64,000 nucleotides of DNA from Thermoleophilia bacterium. Its GTDB lineage: Bacteria; Actinomycetota; Thermoleophilia; BMS3ABIN01. This document shows, one piece after another, positions 19,082-27,543 of this stretch. The translations under genes and the position numbers were made by a program. The DNA lies in assembly GCA_014859345.1 (NCBI GenBank), contig JACUUL010000002.1, forward strand, positions 1 to 64,000, in the 5' to 3' direction. The notes below the pieces were generated by a model. The model saw only the letters and a list, made by a program, of their open reading frames with translations, ran no database searches and had not been told where the DNA came from. Within the stretch, counting starts at the first letter, position 1. Every line of letters starts with the position of its first letter.

Positions 19082-19452
19082 GCCTGTCCCCTCCCCTTGT
19101 GCTGGCCAATGAGAGAGGAGATCGCCTCCGATACTCCGGCCGACAGCCCAGCCGCTTTTTTTACGGGTGAGACCACCGCGGACTGCAGAGCCCTGGTGGT
19201 GGCATCAACCCTGTCGGTAACCCCAACGAGAGTTCCCATCATCTCGTCGACCTTCCCTAACTGGCTGTTGATCTCTTCCATTGTCACCTGAAGCTTGGCC
19301 AGCAAAGGTATAACCTCTTCATCCAGCCGCTTCAAAAAAATGTTCAGCCGGGAAAAAGTGCCGCCCATTCTAAATAACACATATGCCAGGCCCAGCGCCG
19401 TTACCACCAGAAAAAAACTCAGGGATGCTTTAAGAACATCTGTCCAGTCCAT
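19078..19452 (-). CDS. DUF948-domain membrane protein
   Basis: The 124-residue protein starts with one membrane helix (residues ~9-28) and continues as a heptad-like helix, FLKRLDEEVIPLLAKLQVTMEEINSQLGKVDEMMGTL, the usual DUF948 pattern. DUF948 proteins are thought to be membrane-anchored coiled coils at the cytoplasmic face, often with general stress annotations. GGAGG lies 10 bases before ATG 19452. It is translationally coupled to the YtxH-like gene. Confidence 0.75.
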   Translation of the reverse strand: MDWTDVLKASLSFFLVVTALGLAYVLFRMGGTFSRLNIFLKRLDEEVIPLLAKLQVTMEEINSQLGKVDEMMGTLVGVTDRVDATTRALQSAVVSPVKKAAGLSAGVSEAISSLIGQHKGRGQA

Positions 19453-19591
19453 GAGGGTTTTCCTCCCGTGTCGTGACGATCCGGTTGAATCTTATCACAG
19501 TTGGAAGCCCCGTTCCGTGACCTGCTCTCGTCCTGATGGCCGCCCTTTCAATCGGCAAGCGATCCGCCATGTCAGGCAGACGGCAAATTTC

Positions 19592-19616
19592 AAAACCGGT
19601 CCGCTTTACGAACCGG
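19592..19616 (-). terminator. Rho-independent terminator of the mnmA transcript
   Basis: On the minus strand an 8-bp stem (CCGGTTCG with CGGACCGG, one G-T pair) closes a 5-base loop and runs into TTTTGAAATTT. It begins 2 bases after the stop of the small ORF that follows mnmA, so the mRNA appears to end here. Confidence 0.7.
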
Positions 19617-19618
19617 GT

Positions 19619-19861
19619 CTATAATCTATCGTAATTTACGGCATTTTCGTAATCGGGGAATTCTCTTTTTTCCCGGGGCGCCATACCCTGATAAGCTGGA
19701 TTTTTTTCCCACTCCGGCAGGCGGCCGAGGATTAGCCGAAGAAGCAGGGCGCGGCAGCCCGTCCGGGTGTTCCGGAGGCCGCGGAAGCGCTTAAAAATGG
19801 CTTGACGCTTTTGCGGACGCCATGACCACACATCCCGTCCCCTGACCCGGGAACGGGTCAT
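19619..19861 (-). CDS. Hypothetical small basic protein downstream of mnmA
   Basis: An 80-residue, Arg/Lys-rich frame whose ATG overlaps the mnmA stop (ATGA) and whose stop lies 2 bases before a good terminator. It therefore fills the whole distal part of the transcript. No domain or known family is recognised; the N-terminal two thirds are very basic and the C-terminal third (PEWEKNPAYQ onward) is mixed. The coupled start and terminator position favour a real gene; the composition, which could be read from any GC-rich frame, argues against. Low confidence. Confidence 0.35.
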   Translation of the reverse strand: MTRSRVRGRDVWSWRPQKRQAIFKRFRGLRNTRTGCRALLLRLILGRLPEWEKNPAYQGMAPREKREFPDYENAVNYDRL

Positions 19862-21327
19862 TTTTCGGAGACGCGGATGACGCCTCCGGCCGCCACGGTG
19901 TCGCCGGCATAAATCACCGCCGACTGACCGGGAGCGACGCCGTAGACCGCTTCGCTGAGAATCAGCCTCAATCTGCCCTCGGCAGCTGGTGAAACCTGCC
20001 CTTTCACGGGAACAGAGTTGTAGCGCAGCTGCACGGAATAACTTTCTGCCTCATCCAGGGAAGAAAAAAAGTTGACCTCGTCGATCTCGATCATGCTCAC
20101 CGCCAGCCGGTCGCGGCCGCCGGCGATCACAGTATTGCTTTCCGGGTCGATATCCAGCACGTACAGAGGTTCGGGTGCGCTGATGCCCAGTCCCCGCCGC
20201 TGGCCGATTGTATAGCCGATGAAGCCGCTGTGGACTCCCAGGCGGTTTCCGGCTTCGTCCACTATGTCCCCCTCTCCCGGAAGCCCACCGACCCGGTCGC
20301 CCAGGAAGCGGCGGTGATCATTATCGGGGATGAAACAGACCTCCTGGCTCTCTTCCCGGGCTTGGGTAGGCAGGGACGCCTCGCGGGCCAGGCGCCGCGT
20401 TTCCTGCTTGGTCATGCCCCCGAGGGGAAACTCCAGGTTCTTAAGCAGCCGCTGCTCTATATCCCAGAGCACGTAAGACTGGTCCTTCGCGGAATCCACG
20501 CCTCTAAGCAGCAAAGGCGTGCTGCCGCGCCTTGCCAGCCTCGCATAATGTCCGGTTGCCACCCGGCTTGCGCCCAGGATTTCAGCCAGACGAGCCAGCT
20601 CAGGGAACCGGAAGCTGCCGTTGCAGCGGGTGCATGGATTTGGAGTGCGCCCGGCCTGGTATTCCCTGACAAAGTCATCGACCACTACATTCTCGAATTC
20701 TTCCCGCAGGTCGATGGTGAGATGCGGCAGGCCTTGAGAGTGGCAGACAGCGCGGGCATCCCGTATCGCCTGGGGGGAGCAGCAACCCGCCGAGTCCGGC
20801 GCTGCGCAGGCGGGATCGCTCCACAAGCGCATGGTCACGCCGATCACCCGCCGGCCGGACCGGTGCTCGAGCAGACAGGCTACCGAGCTGTCCACACCGC
20901 CGCTCATGGCCACCAGCACCGAGTCTTCATCTTTTTGGCCGGCATGAGGGAAGTTGCCGTTCCGGAGGGCATCTTCAAGGGCGGCATGCAACGCTTCGAT
21001 GGCGATTCCGGCAGCTGTGGAAAGCTTGTCCCGAACGTCCGGCAGCGTAGTTGACGCAAGTCCGGCCTCTACCCGGGACGGCGCTACCGCCGCGGCCTCC
21101 CGCCAACTGAGGCCCTCTATCATGCTGGAAAGATAACTGCCGGTTGCGACGGCAGCCCCTGAACCGGCCGCCTGAAACCGCGCTTTGCCGATTCTTTCCT
21201 CATCGAAGCGGACAAAGAGCCTGATTAAGGCGCCGCAGTCCATCGAGCCGGCCTCCCCGGTGGCATGAGCGCCGGAGAGTTCTTCAGCATTACGCGGATT
21301 GTTGAGATGTTCCAGAAAAGGGTCCAT
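19858..21327 (-). CDS. mnmA: tRNA-specific 2-thiouridylase MnmA with an N-terminal degenerate IscU/NifU-like domain
   Basis: The 489-residue protein joins two parts. Residues 1 to ~125 resemble the IscU/NifU iron-sulfur scaffold (FLEHLNNPRNAEEL, SMDCGALIRL, GKARFQAAGSGAAVATGS). Only the first of the three scaffold cysteines remains (Cys31); the positions of the other two are Ser56 and Ser103. From ~135 the protein is MnmA: PP-loop AMSGGVDSSVA, the CCSPQAIRDARAVC block, Cys232 and Cys235 in NPCTRC, and Cys331 in SQEVCFIPD. Cys235 and Cys331 match the catalytic pair of E. coli MnmA. The enzyme makes 2-thiouridine at position 34 of Lys/Glu/Gln tRNAs. ATG 21327 has GGGAG upstream; ATG 21348 is an alternative. 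No cysteine desulfurase gene is adjacent. Confidence 0.92.
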   Translation of the reverse strand: MDPFLEHLNNPRNAEELSGAHATGEAGSMDCGALIRLFVRFDEERIGKARFQAAGSGAAVATGSYLSSMIEGLSWREAAAVAPSRVEAGLASTTLPDVRDKLSTAAGIAIEALHAALEDALRNGNFPHAGQKDEDSVLVAMSGGVDSSVACLLEHRSGRRVIGVTMRLWSDPACAAPDSAGCCSPQAIRDARAVCHSQGLPHLTIDLREEFENVVVDDFVREYQAGRTPNPCTRCNGSFRFPELARLAEILGASRVATGHYARLARRGSTPLLLRGVDSAKDQSYVLWDIEQRLLKNLEFPLGGMTKQETRRLAREASLPTQAREESQEVCFIPDNDHRRFLGDRVGGLPGEGDIVDEAGNRLGVHSGFIGYTIGQRRGLGISAPEPLYVLDIDPESNTVIAGGRDRLAVSMIEIDEVNFFSSLDEAESYSVQLRYNSVPVKGQVSPAAEGRLRLILSEAVYGVAPGQSAVIYAGDTVAAGGVIRVSEK

Positions 21328-21437
21328 AAAAACTGCTCCCGGGCCCATGTCACTCAGTACCCGGAATGCTTTATTTCATCGCTTGGAGCGAAAGAAGCGG
21401 GAATGCGGCGGGTTACCAGAATCGCATACGAGGCGGA

Positions 21438-21944
21438 TCAGGCGGTCGCCTCGACAACACCCTGTTCTATGGAGTTTTCATCAACATAACCTGTCCAGGC
21501 GCGCACCACCTGCCCATCGCTGTTGATGCAAACAACCGTGGGGGTTGCATTCACTGAGAGCAGGTCGGCCAGATCACCGTAACTCTGCGTATCGGCGGCA
21601 AGGAAGGTATAAAAATCAACCTGCCCGTCGTACCTGTTCTCCACTGACCCGAAATATGAGCGAACCTGGGTGTCCGCGTAGGGAGACGCCATGTAAAAAA
21701 GAATCACCACCGGACGGTTTGATTCCAGTGACTGCCTGATATCGGCCGGTGTCTGTTCCGTAGGAGTAACCTTCTTGCCGATAAGCTCCTCTACCTGGCC
21801 GACTTCCCCGGCCGGCATCCTCGTGCGACTGGGAACAGTGCCTGTCCCGACCTCCGCCGCTTCCTCTTCACCGCATCCCGCAAATAAAAAAACCACCAGC
21901 ATCATAGCGAGCGTTGCGGCGGTCAGCTTAATGAATGTTCTCAT
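21438..21944 (-). CDS. Lipoprotein with a thioredoxin-like fold lacking the CXXC motif
   Basis: The 168-residue protein begins with a lipoprotein signal (MRTFIKLTAATL, hydrophobic core, then LFAGCG with the lipobox Cys at residue 24). A Thr/Pro/Glu linker leads to a thioredoxin-like domain: PVVILFYMASPYADTQ where thioredoxins have the CxxC helix, and SVNATPTVVCI with the cis-Pro loop. The active site reads Ala-Ser-Pro-Tyr, so no disulfide exchange chemistry is expected; the single Cys after the cis-Pro is the only other one. It is presumably anchored on the outer face of the membrane and may act as a binding or chaperone domain. ATG 21944 matches the signal peptide; the upstream GTG at 21974 does not. 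Confidence 0.7.
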   Translation of the reverse strand: MRTFIKLTAATLAMMLVVFLFAGCGEEEAAEVGTGTVPSRTRMPAGEVGQVEELIGKKVTPTEQTPADIRQSLESNRPVVILFYMASPYADTQVRSYFGSVENRYDGQVDFYTFLAADTQSYGDLADLLSVNATPTVVCINSDGQVVRAWTGYVDENSIEQGVVEATA

Positions 21945-22310
21945 CTTCCCATTCTCCGTCAAAGAAAGCCCCACCCTGCCGTGTCTGTCTGTTTATTGAA
22001 CCTGCTCCAGCAGGTGGGTGCCCGCTTCCCAGCTACCCTTGGACAGTTGGGAAAGTCCAGGCTCCCGAATACAATGTGTTGGCTCAATAAAGTCGCAGAT
22101 CACGCACAAAGTCGAGCTTTCACCGATATAGTAGCACTGCTATTTGTTTTCGGCAACATCTCCCAAAAACCTTTATCCGGATTGCAACCGTATTCTGTAC
22201 TACGAAACCTTATACCGCCTGCTTATGCAGTTATTTGAGTTTCCTGGAAACTTTTTTTCAAAAACCCTCCGGGGCCATCCATCCGGAAAAAAAGATTTTT
22301 AACCGCAGCC
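21945..22310. other. Intergenic region between the lipoprotein gene and aspS
   Basis: This 366-base stretch is clearly more AT-rich than its surroundings. It should hold the promoter of the lipoprotein gene and the 3' end of the aspS transcript. A plus-strand frame at 21981-22238 has no recognisable protein features and is not called. The only structure I can support is the inverted repeat at 22251-22294. Confidence 0.6.
22251..22294 (-). terminator. Inverted repeat, probable aspS terminator
   Basis: A 9-bp outer arm (CTTTTTTTC with GAAAAAAAG) encloses a second inner stem (TCCGG/CCGGA). Read on the minus strand, the inner stem is followed by GGGTTTTTG, as in an intrinsic terminator placed 17 bases after the aspS stop. 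The symmetry would allow it to act in both directions. Confidence 0.5.
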
Positions 22311-24062
22311 TTATTTCAGTCTGATTCTCAGTTCCCTGAGCTGACCCGGCTCGACCGGGGCAGGAGCGCCGGTCAGCGGGCAGCCGCCGCTTTGGGTCTT
22401 GGGAAAGGCGATCACGTCCCGGATTGTGCCCAGTCCGGCCATCAGCATGACCAGCCGGTCGAGGCCAAAGGCGAGACCGCCGTGAGGCGGGGCACCGTAT
22501 CTGAGTGCTTCCAGCAGGAAACCAAAGTCCTCCTCCATCTTGTGTTCTTCATGGCCCAGAATCCGCAGAATCTTGCGCTGCAGGCCGGGTTTGTGGATCC
22601 GCAGTCCCCCGCTGGCTATCTCGACCCCGTTTAGCACCAGGTCGTAGAGGCTGCCTCTTACCAGCAACGGATCGCTGTCGAGATGCTTGACGGTCGACTC
22701 CGTGGGCAGCGTGAAGGGATGATGCTCGGCCACGATGTCTCCGGTATCCTCGTCCAGCTTGAACATGGGAAAATCGGTTACCCAGAGGAAGCTCCATCCT
22801 TCGCGGATGAGCCCCAGGTCCTTTCCCAGCCGGTGCCTGAGCGCGCCCAGCACCGGCGCCGCGACCAGATCGGAATCCGCGACAAACAATATCAGATCCC
22901 CTTCCTGCGCGGCCGTGGCCTCGAGAACGGCACCGGTCTCCCCGGGCGACAGGAATTTCGCGACAGGGGATGAAACCAGCAGCTTCTCTCCCACTGACAG
23001 CCAGGCCAGCCCCTTGGCGCCTTCACTTATGGCGAAATCGGTGAGCTCGTCCACCTCCCTGCGGGTGTAGGAGCCGGCGCCCGGGGCCTTCAGGGCCCGG
23101 ATGACGCCGCCGCCCTCGAGAGCCCTGGCAAATACGCCGAATCCGGTTCCCTGGAAGATCTCAGAAACCTCGACGATAGGCATGCCAAACCGCAGATCCG
23201 GTTTGTCCGAGCCGTAATTGAGCATGGCGTCGTCATAGGTCATCAGCGGGAAGGGAAGATTCAGTTGAGTGTCCAGGACCTCGCCAAACAGCGCGAAGAG
23301 CATCTCCTCTACCATCGAAATGATCGCCGGCACCGTCATGAACGACATTTCCAGGTCCACCTGGGTGTGCTCGGGCTGGCGGTCGGCGCGCAGATCCTCG
23401 TCCCGGAAAGCGTGGGCGAACTGATAATAGCGGTCCAGGCCCGATACCATCAGCAGCTGCTTGAAAAGCTGCGGAGACTGGGGCAGGGCATAGAACTTCT
23501 CCGGCTGCAGGCGGCAGGGCACCAGGAAATCGCGAGCCCCTTCCGGGGTGCTCTTGGTGAGCACAGGGGTTTCCACCTCGGTGAAGCCATGTCTGTCAAG
23601 GAAGCGGCGCATCGATGAGGCCACGCGATGCCTGAGCAAGATATTTTCCCGCATCTGCTCGCGCCTCAGGTCGATATAACGGTATTTGAGACGCAGGTTC
23701 TCGTCCACGTCTGTCCGCTCTTCCACGCTGAAAGGAGGTGTCTCGGAGTGATTGAGAATCTCCACATCAGTCACATTGACCTCGATCTCTCCCGTGACCA
23801 GGTCAGGGTTGACGGTCTCGGCAGGACGGGCTGCCACGGAACCCTCTATTCTCACCACATCCTCGGGTCTCAGGGAGTGGCCAACGGAGTGAACCTCGCC
23901 GGAGTGCTCAGGATCGAACACGATCTGCACCAGTCCGGAGATGTCGCGCAAGTCGATGAATACAAGCCCGCCGTGGTCACGGCGCCGGTGCACCCAACCG
24001 CAGAGAGTAACCCGCGCACCCGTGTCTTCCTTTTTGAGCTTGCCGCAATAATGAGTCCGCAT
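22311..24062 (-). CDS. aspS: Aspartyl-tRNA synthetase
   Basis: The 583-residue bacterial-type class II synthetase has an N-terminal OB-fold anticodon domain (VTLCGWVHRRRDHGGLVFIDLRD), the catalytic motifs FTEVETPVLTKSTPEGARDFLVP and FRDEDLRADRQPEHTQVD, the GAD insertion domain in the middle (residues ~290-410), and motif 3 GLAFGLDRLVMLMAG. ATG 24062 matches the family start (MRTHYCGxL) and has AAGGA 8 bases upstream; the frame stays open another 34 codons upstream without homology. Whether it charges only tRNA-Asp or also tRNA-Asn cannot be decided here. It lies 131 bases downstream of hisS. Confidence 0.95.
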   Translation of the reverse strand: MRTHYCGKLKKEDTGARVTLCGWVHRRRDHGGLVFIDLRDISGLVQIVFDPEHSGEVHSVGHSLRPEDVVRIEGSVAARPAETVNPDLVTGEIEVNVTDVEILNHSETPPFSVEERTDVDENLRLKYRYIDLRREQMRENILLRHRVASSMRRFLDRHGFTEVETPVLTKSTPEGARDFLVPCRLQPEKFYALPQSPQLFKQLLMVSGLDRYYQFAHAFRDEDLRADRQPEHTQVDLEMSFMTVPAIISMVEEMLFALFGEVLDTQLNLPFPLMTYDDAMLNYGSDKPDLRFGMPIVEVSEIFQGTGFGVFARALEGGGVIRALKAPGAGSYTRREVDELTDFAISEGAKGLAWLSVGEKLLVSSPVAKFLSPGETGAVLEATAAQEGDLILFVADSDLVAAPVLGALRHRLGKDLGLIREGWSFLWVTDFPMFKLDEDTGDIVAEHHPFTLPTESTVKHLDSDPLLVRGSLYDLVLNGVEIASGGLRIHKPGLQRKILRILGHEEHKMEEDFGFLLEALRYGAPPHGGLAFGLDRLVMLMAGLGTIRDVIAFPKTQSGGCPLTGAPAPVEPGQLRELRIRLK

Positions 24063-24193
24063 ACGCTGTTCCTTCTGGCTGTCCTCGATTAAAAAGCACA
24101 TCCCTCGCGGCTTCTCGGGATCGCATGTTATTGCATTTTTGGTATCTTCCCGCTCCGTGACCACATGCTCAACCGGAAACGGAAACCCGAAGC

Positions 24194-25450
24194 CTATTCT
24201 CTCAGCTTACCCGCCAGGAATTCCACCACGGCGTCCAGGTCCACCTGCTCCTGCCCGCGGGTATGCATGTCCCTGACAGTGGCGACCCCTGCCGAAAGCT
24301 CCTCTTCCCCCAGGATTACGGCGTACCGGGCTCCCAGCCGCGCCGCCTGCTTCATCTGGCCCGTGGCCTTGCGCCCGGCGTACTCGATGTCGGCTGCTAT
24401 CCCCAGTCCCCTGACCTGATCGAGCGCCGCCATTCCCGCCGAACGAGCCCGTTCGTCCAGTATCATGAAATACACTTCGACCCCCGTCGGTTCGGGCCGG
24501 GCGCCTTCCGATTGCAGAGCCAGCACGATCCTTTCCATGCCGGTGCCGAACCCGGCCGCCGGGGCCGGCCTTCCACCCATCTCGGCGACCAGGTTGTCAT
24601 AGCGGCCGCCGCCGCCTATGCCCTTCTGGGCTCCCAGACGGGCGCATTCATACTCGAACGTGGTGCGGGTGTAATAATCAAAACCGCGCACCAGGGTTCC
24701 ATCGACGCGGTAGACGATCCCGAGGGCGTCCAGAAGGCTCCTGACATTCTGGAAATGTTGCTGACAGGCATCGCAGAGGTTGTCAACCAGTTGAGGCGCG
24801 GACCTGAGCAGGGCCAGACACTGTTCATCCTTGCAGTCGAAGACCCGCAGGGGATTGAGGCGGGCCCGCTCCCGGCATTCACGGCAGAGCCCTTCCGAGA
24901 TGCTCATCAGATAGTTCGAAAGTTTTTCGATATATGCCGGGCGGCATGTGTCATCGCCCATGCTGCTGAGCCTGAGCTTTACTTCCGGCACGCCCAGGGA
25001 CTGGTACAGACGAGACAGCATCACGATCAGCTCCGCGTCCAGGGCGGGCTCCGTCGAGCCGATCGCCTCACAACCGAGCTGGTAATGTTCACGGTACCGG
25101 CCGGCCTGGGGACGCTCGAACCTGTACATCCTCTCGTAGTACCACAACTTTACCGGCTGGGGAAGCCTGTGCATCCCGTGCTGCACGTAGGAGCGCACTA
25201 CCGGCGCCGTACCCTCAGGCTTGAGAGTGAGGCTGCGGCCGCCCTTGTCCTCAAAGGTGTACATCTCTTTGCGAACAATGTCGGATGACGTTCCCACGCC
25301 CCGCACAAAAAGGTCGGTATCCTCAAAAGCCGGTGTGTTGATGCGGCCATAACCCGCCGTTTCAAAAAGCTGCTCTGCCGCGGTGATGATCCTCCGCCTC
25401 AGGGGCTGCGCGTCCGGCAGCACGTCATATGTTCCCTTCGGTCCCTGCAT
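24194..25450 (-). CDS. hisS: Histidyl-tRNA synthetase
   Basis: The 418-residue class II enzyme starts MQGPKGTYDVLPD and has motif 1 around YGRINTPAFEDTDLF, motif 2 WYYERMYRFERPQAGRYREHYQ, the histidine-binding LVRGFDYYTRTTFEY, motif 3 GFGTGMERIVLAL, and a C-terminal anticodon domain. It charges tRNA-His. ATG 25450 shares its A with the stop of the upstream MBL hydrolase (TGATG), so translation is coupled; an in-frame TTG immediately before it is the alternative. A small Cys-rich insertion (CRECRERARLNPLRVFDCKD) is typical of the bacterial form. Confidence 0.96.
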   Translation of the reverse strand: MQGPKGTYDVLPDAQPLRRRIITAAEQLFETAGYGRINTPAFEDTDLFVRGVGTSSDIVRKEMYTFEDKGGRSLTLKPEGTAPVVRSYVQHGMHRLPQPVKLWYYERMYRFERPQAGRYREHYQLGCEAIGSTEPALDAELIVMLSRLYQSLGVPEVKLRLSSMGDDTCRPAYIEKLSNYLMSISEGLCRECRERARLNPLRVFDCKDEQCLALLRSAPQLVDNLCDACQQHFQNVRSLLDALGIVYRVDGTLVRGFDYYTRTTFEYECARLGAQKGIGGGGRYDNLVAEMGGRPAPAAGFGTGMERIVLALQSEGARPEPTGVEVYFMILDERARSAGMAALDQVRGLGIAADIEYAGRKATGQMKQAARLGARYAVILGEEELSAGVATVRDMHTRGQEQVDLDAVVEFLAGKLRE

Positions 25451-26085
25451 CAAGCCAGGCCGGTGAGGAACGGGTTTGTCTCCCGTTCCCGCCCGAGAGT
25501 GGTGGAGCTGCCGTGCCCGGGATAAACGGCCGTATCCGGAGGATACGCCTCGATGAGCTTGCGCACGGAAGCCTCAAGCTCCTCCAAAGAGCCGCCGGGG
25601 AGATCTGTGCGGCCGATGGAACCCCGGAATAGCAGGTCTCCACAAAAAAGACTGCCCATGACGTAGAAGGTGACCGACCCGGGAGTGTGGCCCGGAGTGG
25701 TGACGGCCGTTACTGACATGGCGCCGATATTAAGATCCTCATCCCCATGGATGACGTGATCCATCGCGGCCGGCTCGAAGCCGGGCATCCCGGGGAAAAG
25801 GACGTGCCTTTGCGGATCGGCAAGCGTTTCCCGGGCTTCGGAGGTGCCATAGATAGCCGCGCCGGTTGCCCGCGCCACTTCAGCGGCTCCTCCCAGATGA
25901 TCGGCATGGCCGTGGGTGAGCAATATTCCTGCCAGTTCGGCGCCTGAGGTTTTTACCACCTCCAGGATCTGCTCGTGATCGCCCCCGGGGTCGATGATGA
26001 TGCCCGAGCCTGGGCCCGGATCGTATACAAAGTGACAATTAGCCTGCAAAGGGCCTACAGGTATGGTTACCAGCCTGGCGCTTAT
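25450..26085 (-). CDS. MBL-fold metallo-hydrolase (glyoxalase II-like) with an apparent ATA start
   Basis: The protein carries the metallo-beta-lactamase HxHxDH motif as THGHADHLGG, then TPGHTPGSVTFYV, a metal-bridging Asp in FCGDLLFRGSIGRTDLPGG, and PGHGSSTTLGRERETNPFL. It resembles the glyoxalase II-like hydrolases found beside hisS in Gram-positives. The first ordinary start (TTG 26049) would cut off a conserved strand, since the frame continues upstream as RLVTIPVGPLQANCHFV. GGAGG (26091-26095) is placed 5 bases before ATA at 26083-26085. No ATG, GTG or TTG exists between that point and the upstream stop, so I annotate 211 residues from ATA. Confidence 0.8.
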   Translation of the reverse strand: MSARLVTIPVGPLQANCHFVYDPGPGSGIIIDPGGDHEQILEVVKTSGAELAGILLTHGHADHLGGAAEVARATGAAIYGTSEARETLADPQRHVLFPGMPGFEPAAMDHVIHGDEDLNIGAMSVTAVTTPGHTPGSVTFYVMGSLFCGDLLFRGSIGRTDLPGGSLEELEASVRKLIEAYPPDTAVYPGHGSSTTLGRERETNPFLTGLA

Positions 26086-26172
26086 TTGAGCCTCCGGGAG
26101 ATATGATTTTCAGAAACTGTTTAAAGCTAACACATGACGGCATGGGGCGGCTACCCCGGGACACGGCGCGGC

Positions 26173-27465
26173 TCAGGCAATAAACAGCGGCTTAACGGTA
26201 ACGGGTTCGGCGCCCACAACATATGCCGCCGTGATTCGCCTGACCGCTTCCCCGGCGGCTGCGCGGTCGCGTGCGTAGATCGTGGCCAGGACATGGCCGG
26301 CGGAGACGCCGTCTCCTGTCCGGGCACGAAATACGCCGCCTACGCCATGATCAACGCTTTCATCGCGCCGCAGGCGGCCGGCCCCCAGAAGCTGGACAGC
26401 CCGTCCTGCCGCCAGCGCATCCACAGACTGGACATATCCGGAAGATTCCGACTTTACATGCGCTGTCACCGGGGCCAGCTCCAGACTGCCGGGGTCGTCG
26501 ATGAAGCTGATGTCTCCACCCTGGGACGATATCCACTGGCTGAACTTCGCCAGCGCTGTTCCGTCTTCCAGGACACGCCGGGCCTCCGCAGCCGCGGCTG
26601 GTCCCTCCCACTCTTCTCCCGAGATGGTAAGCAGCCGCGCCGCCAGGGCAATGACCACCTCGGCCAGGTCCGCAGACCCCTGTCCTTTAAGCGTCTTTAC
26701 CGCCTCCAGGACCTCCAGGGCGTTGCCGGCCGCATTGCCAAGAGGCTGGTCCATGGATGTCATGACACACTCGACCCTGACTCCGCGGGCCCGGCCGATG
26801 CTCTCCATCAGGCGGGCTGCCGGAACGGCCTGCTCCCGGTTGCCGAAAAGGGCGCCACGTCCCACTTTCAGGTCAATGACGACAGCGCCGGCTCCGCCGG
26901 CAATCTTCTTGCTCATGATGCTGGCAGCCACCAGGGGATCCGACTCGACGGTGGCGGTCACGTCCCGGAGGGCGTAGAGCCCGTCGTCAGCCGGCGCCAT
27001 GGCGCCCTGTCCCGCTACGCATATGCCTGTCTTCCGTATCTGGCTGACGAACTCCTGGTGCGTCAGCCCGGTCCGGAAACCTGGAATAGATTCAAGCTTG
27101 TCCACCGTGCCGCCGGTATGACCCAGCCCGCGGCCGGATAGCTTGGCGAAGGCGACCCCGCAGGCCGCCACCACCGGCCCCAGAACAAGCGTCACCGTAT
27201 CGCCCACTCCCCCGGTGCTGTGCTTGTCCACTGCCGGCGTCTCCAGTTCGGAAAGGTCCATGCGCTCCCCTGAATCTACCAGGGCGTCGGTCAGCGCCAG
27301 TACCTCTTCGAAAGACATCCCCTTAAAAAACACGGCCATCAGCCAGGCGGTTACCTGATACTCAGGAACTTCCCCGTTCAAATATCCATTCACAAGATAT
27401 GCGATCTCATCCGCGGAGAGCTCATGGCCGTCCCGTTTTCGCCTGATTATGTCAACCATGTGCAT
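26173..27465 (-). CDS. pdp: Pyrimidine-nucleoside / thymidine phosphorylase
   Basis: A 430-residue enzyme of the nucleoside phosphorylase II family. It has VDIIRRKRDGHELS at the start, the phosphate-binding loop KHSTGGVGDTVTLVLGP, and KLSGRGLGHTGGTVDKLESIPGF. These residues hold phosphate and the pyrimidine base. A C-terminal domain (residues ~330-430) completes the typical length. It splits uridine, deoxyuridine or thymidine into base and (deoxy)ribose-1-phosphate, which phosphopentomutase, encoded nearby, then converts to the 5-phosphate. ATG 27465 fits the family start; GTG 27486 is possible. Confidence 0.93.
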   Translation of the reverse strand: MHMVDIIRRKRDGHELSADEIAYLVNGYLNGEVPEYQVTAWLMAVFFKGMSFEEVLALTDALVDSGERMDLSELETPAVDKHSTGGVGDTVTLVLGPVVAACGVAFAKLSGRGLGHTGGTVDKLESIPGFRTGLTHQEFVSQIRKTGICVAGQGAMAPADDGLYALRDVTATVESDPLVAASIMSKKIAGGAGAVVIDLKVGRGALFGNREQAVPAARLMESIGRARGVRVECVMTSMDQPLGNAAGNALEVLEAVKTLKGQGSADLAEVVIALAARLLTISGEEWEGPAAAAEARRVLEDGTALAKFSQWISSQGGDISFIDDPGSLELAPVTAHVKSESSGYVQSVDALAAGRAVQLLGAGRLRRDESVDHGVGGVFRARTGDGVSAGHVLATIYARDRAAAGEAVRRITAAYVVGAEPVTVKPLFIA

Positions 27466-27543
27466 TTTACGTCCAACCAAGCTCACCGGTTATCGCGAAA
27501 CATTTCATGTAATCATATTTTCTTTATCCGGGTAGAACAATTT

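Noticed and set aside
21981-22238. 85-codon plus-strand frame in the aspS-lipoprotein gap
   Set aside because: No Shine-Dalgarno, no domain; unstructured composition in an AT-rich gap.
24063-24164. N-terminal extension of AspRS from the upstream start
   Set aside because: The extra 34 codons have no resemblance to AspRS, and ATG 24062 has its own Shine-Dalgarno.
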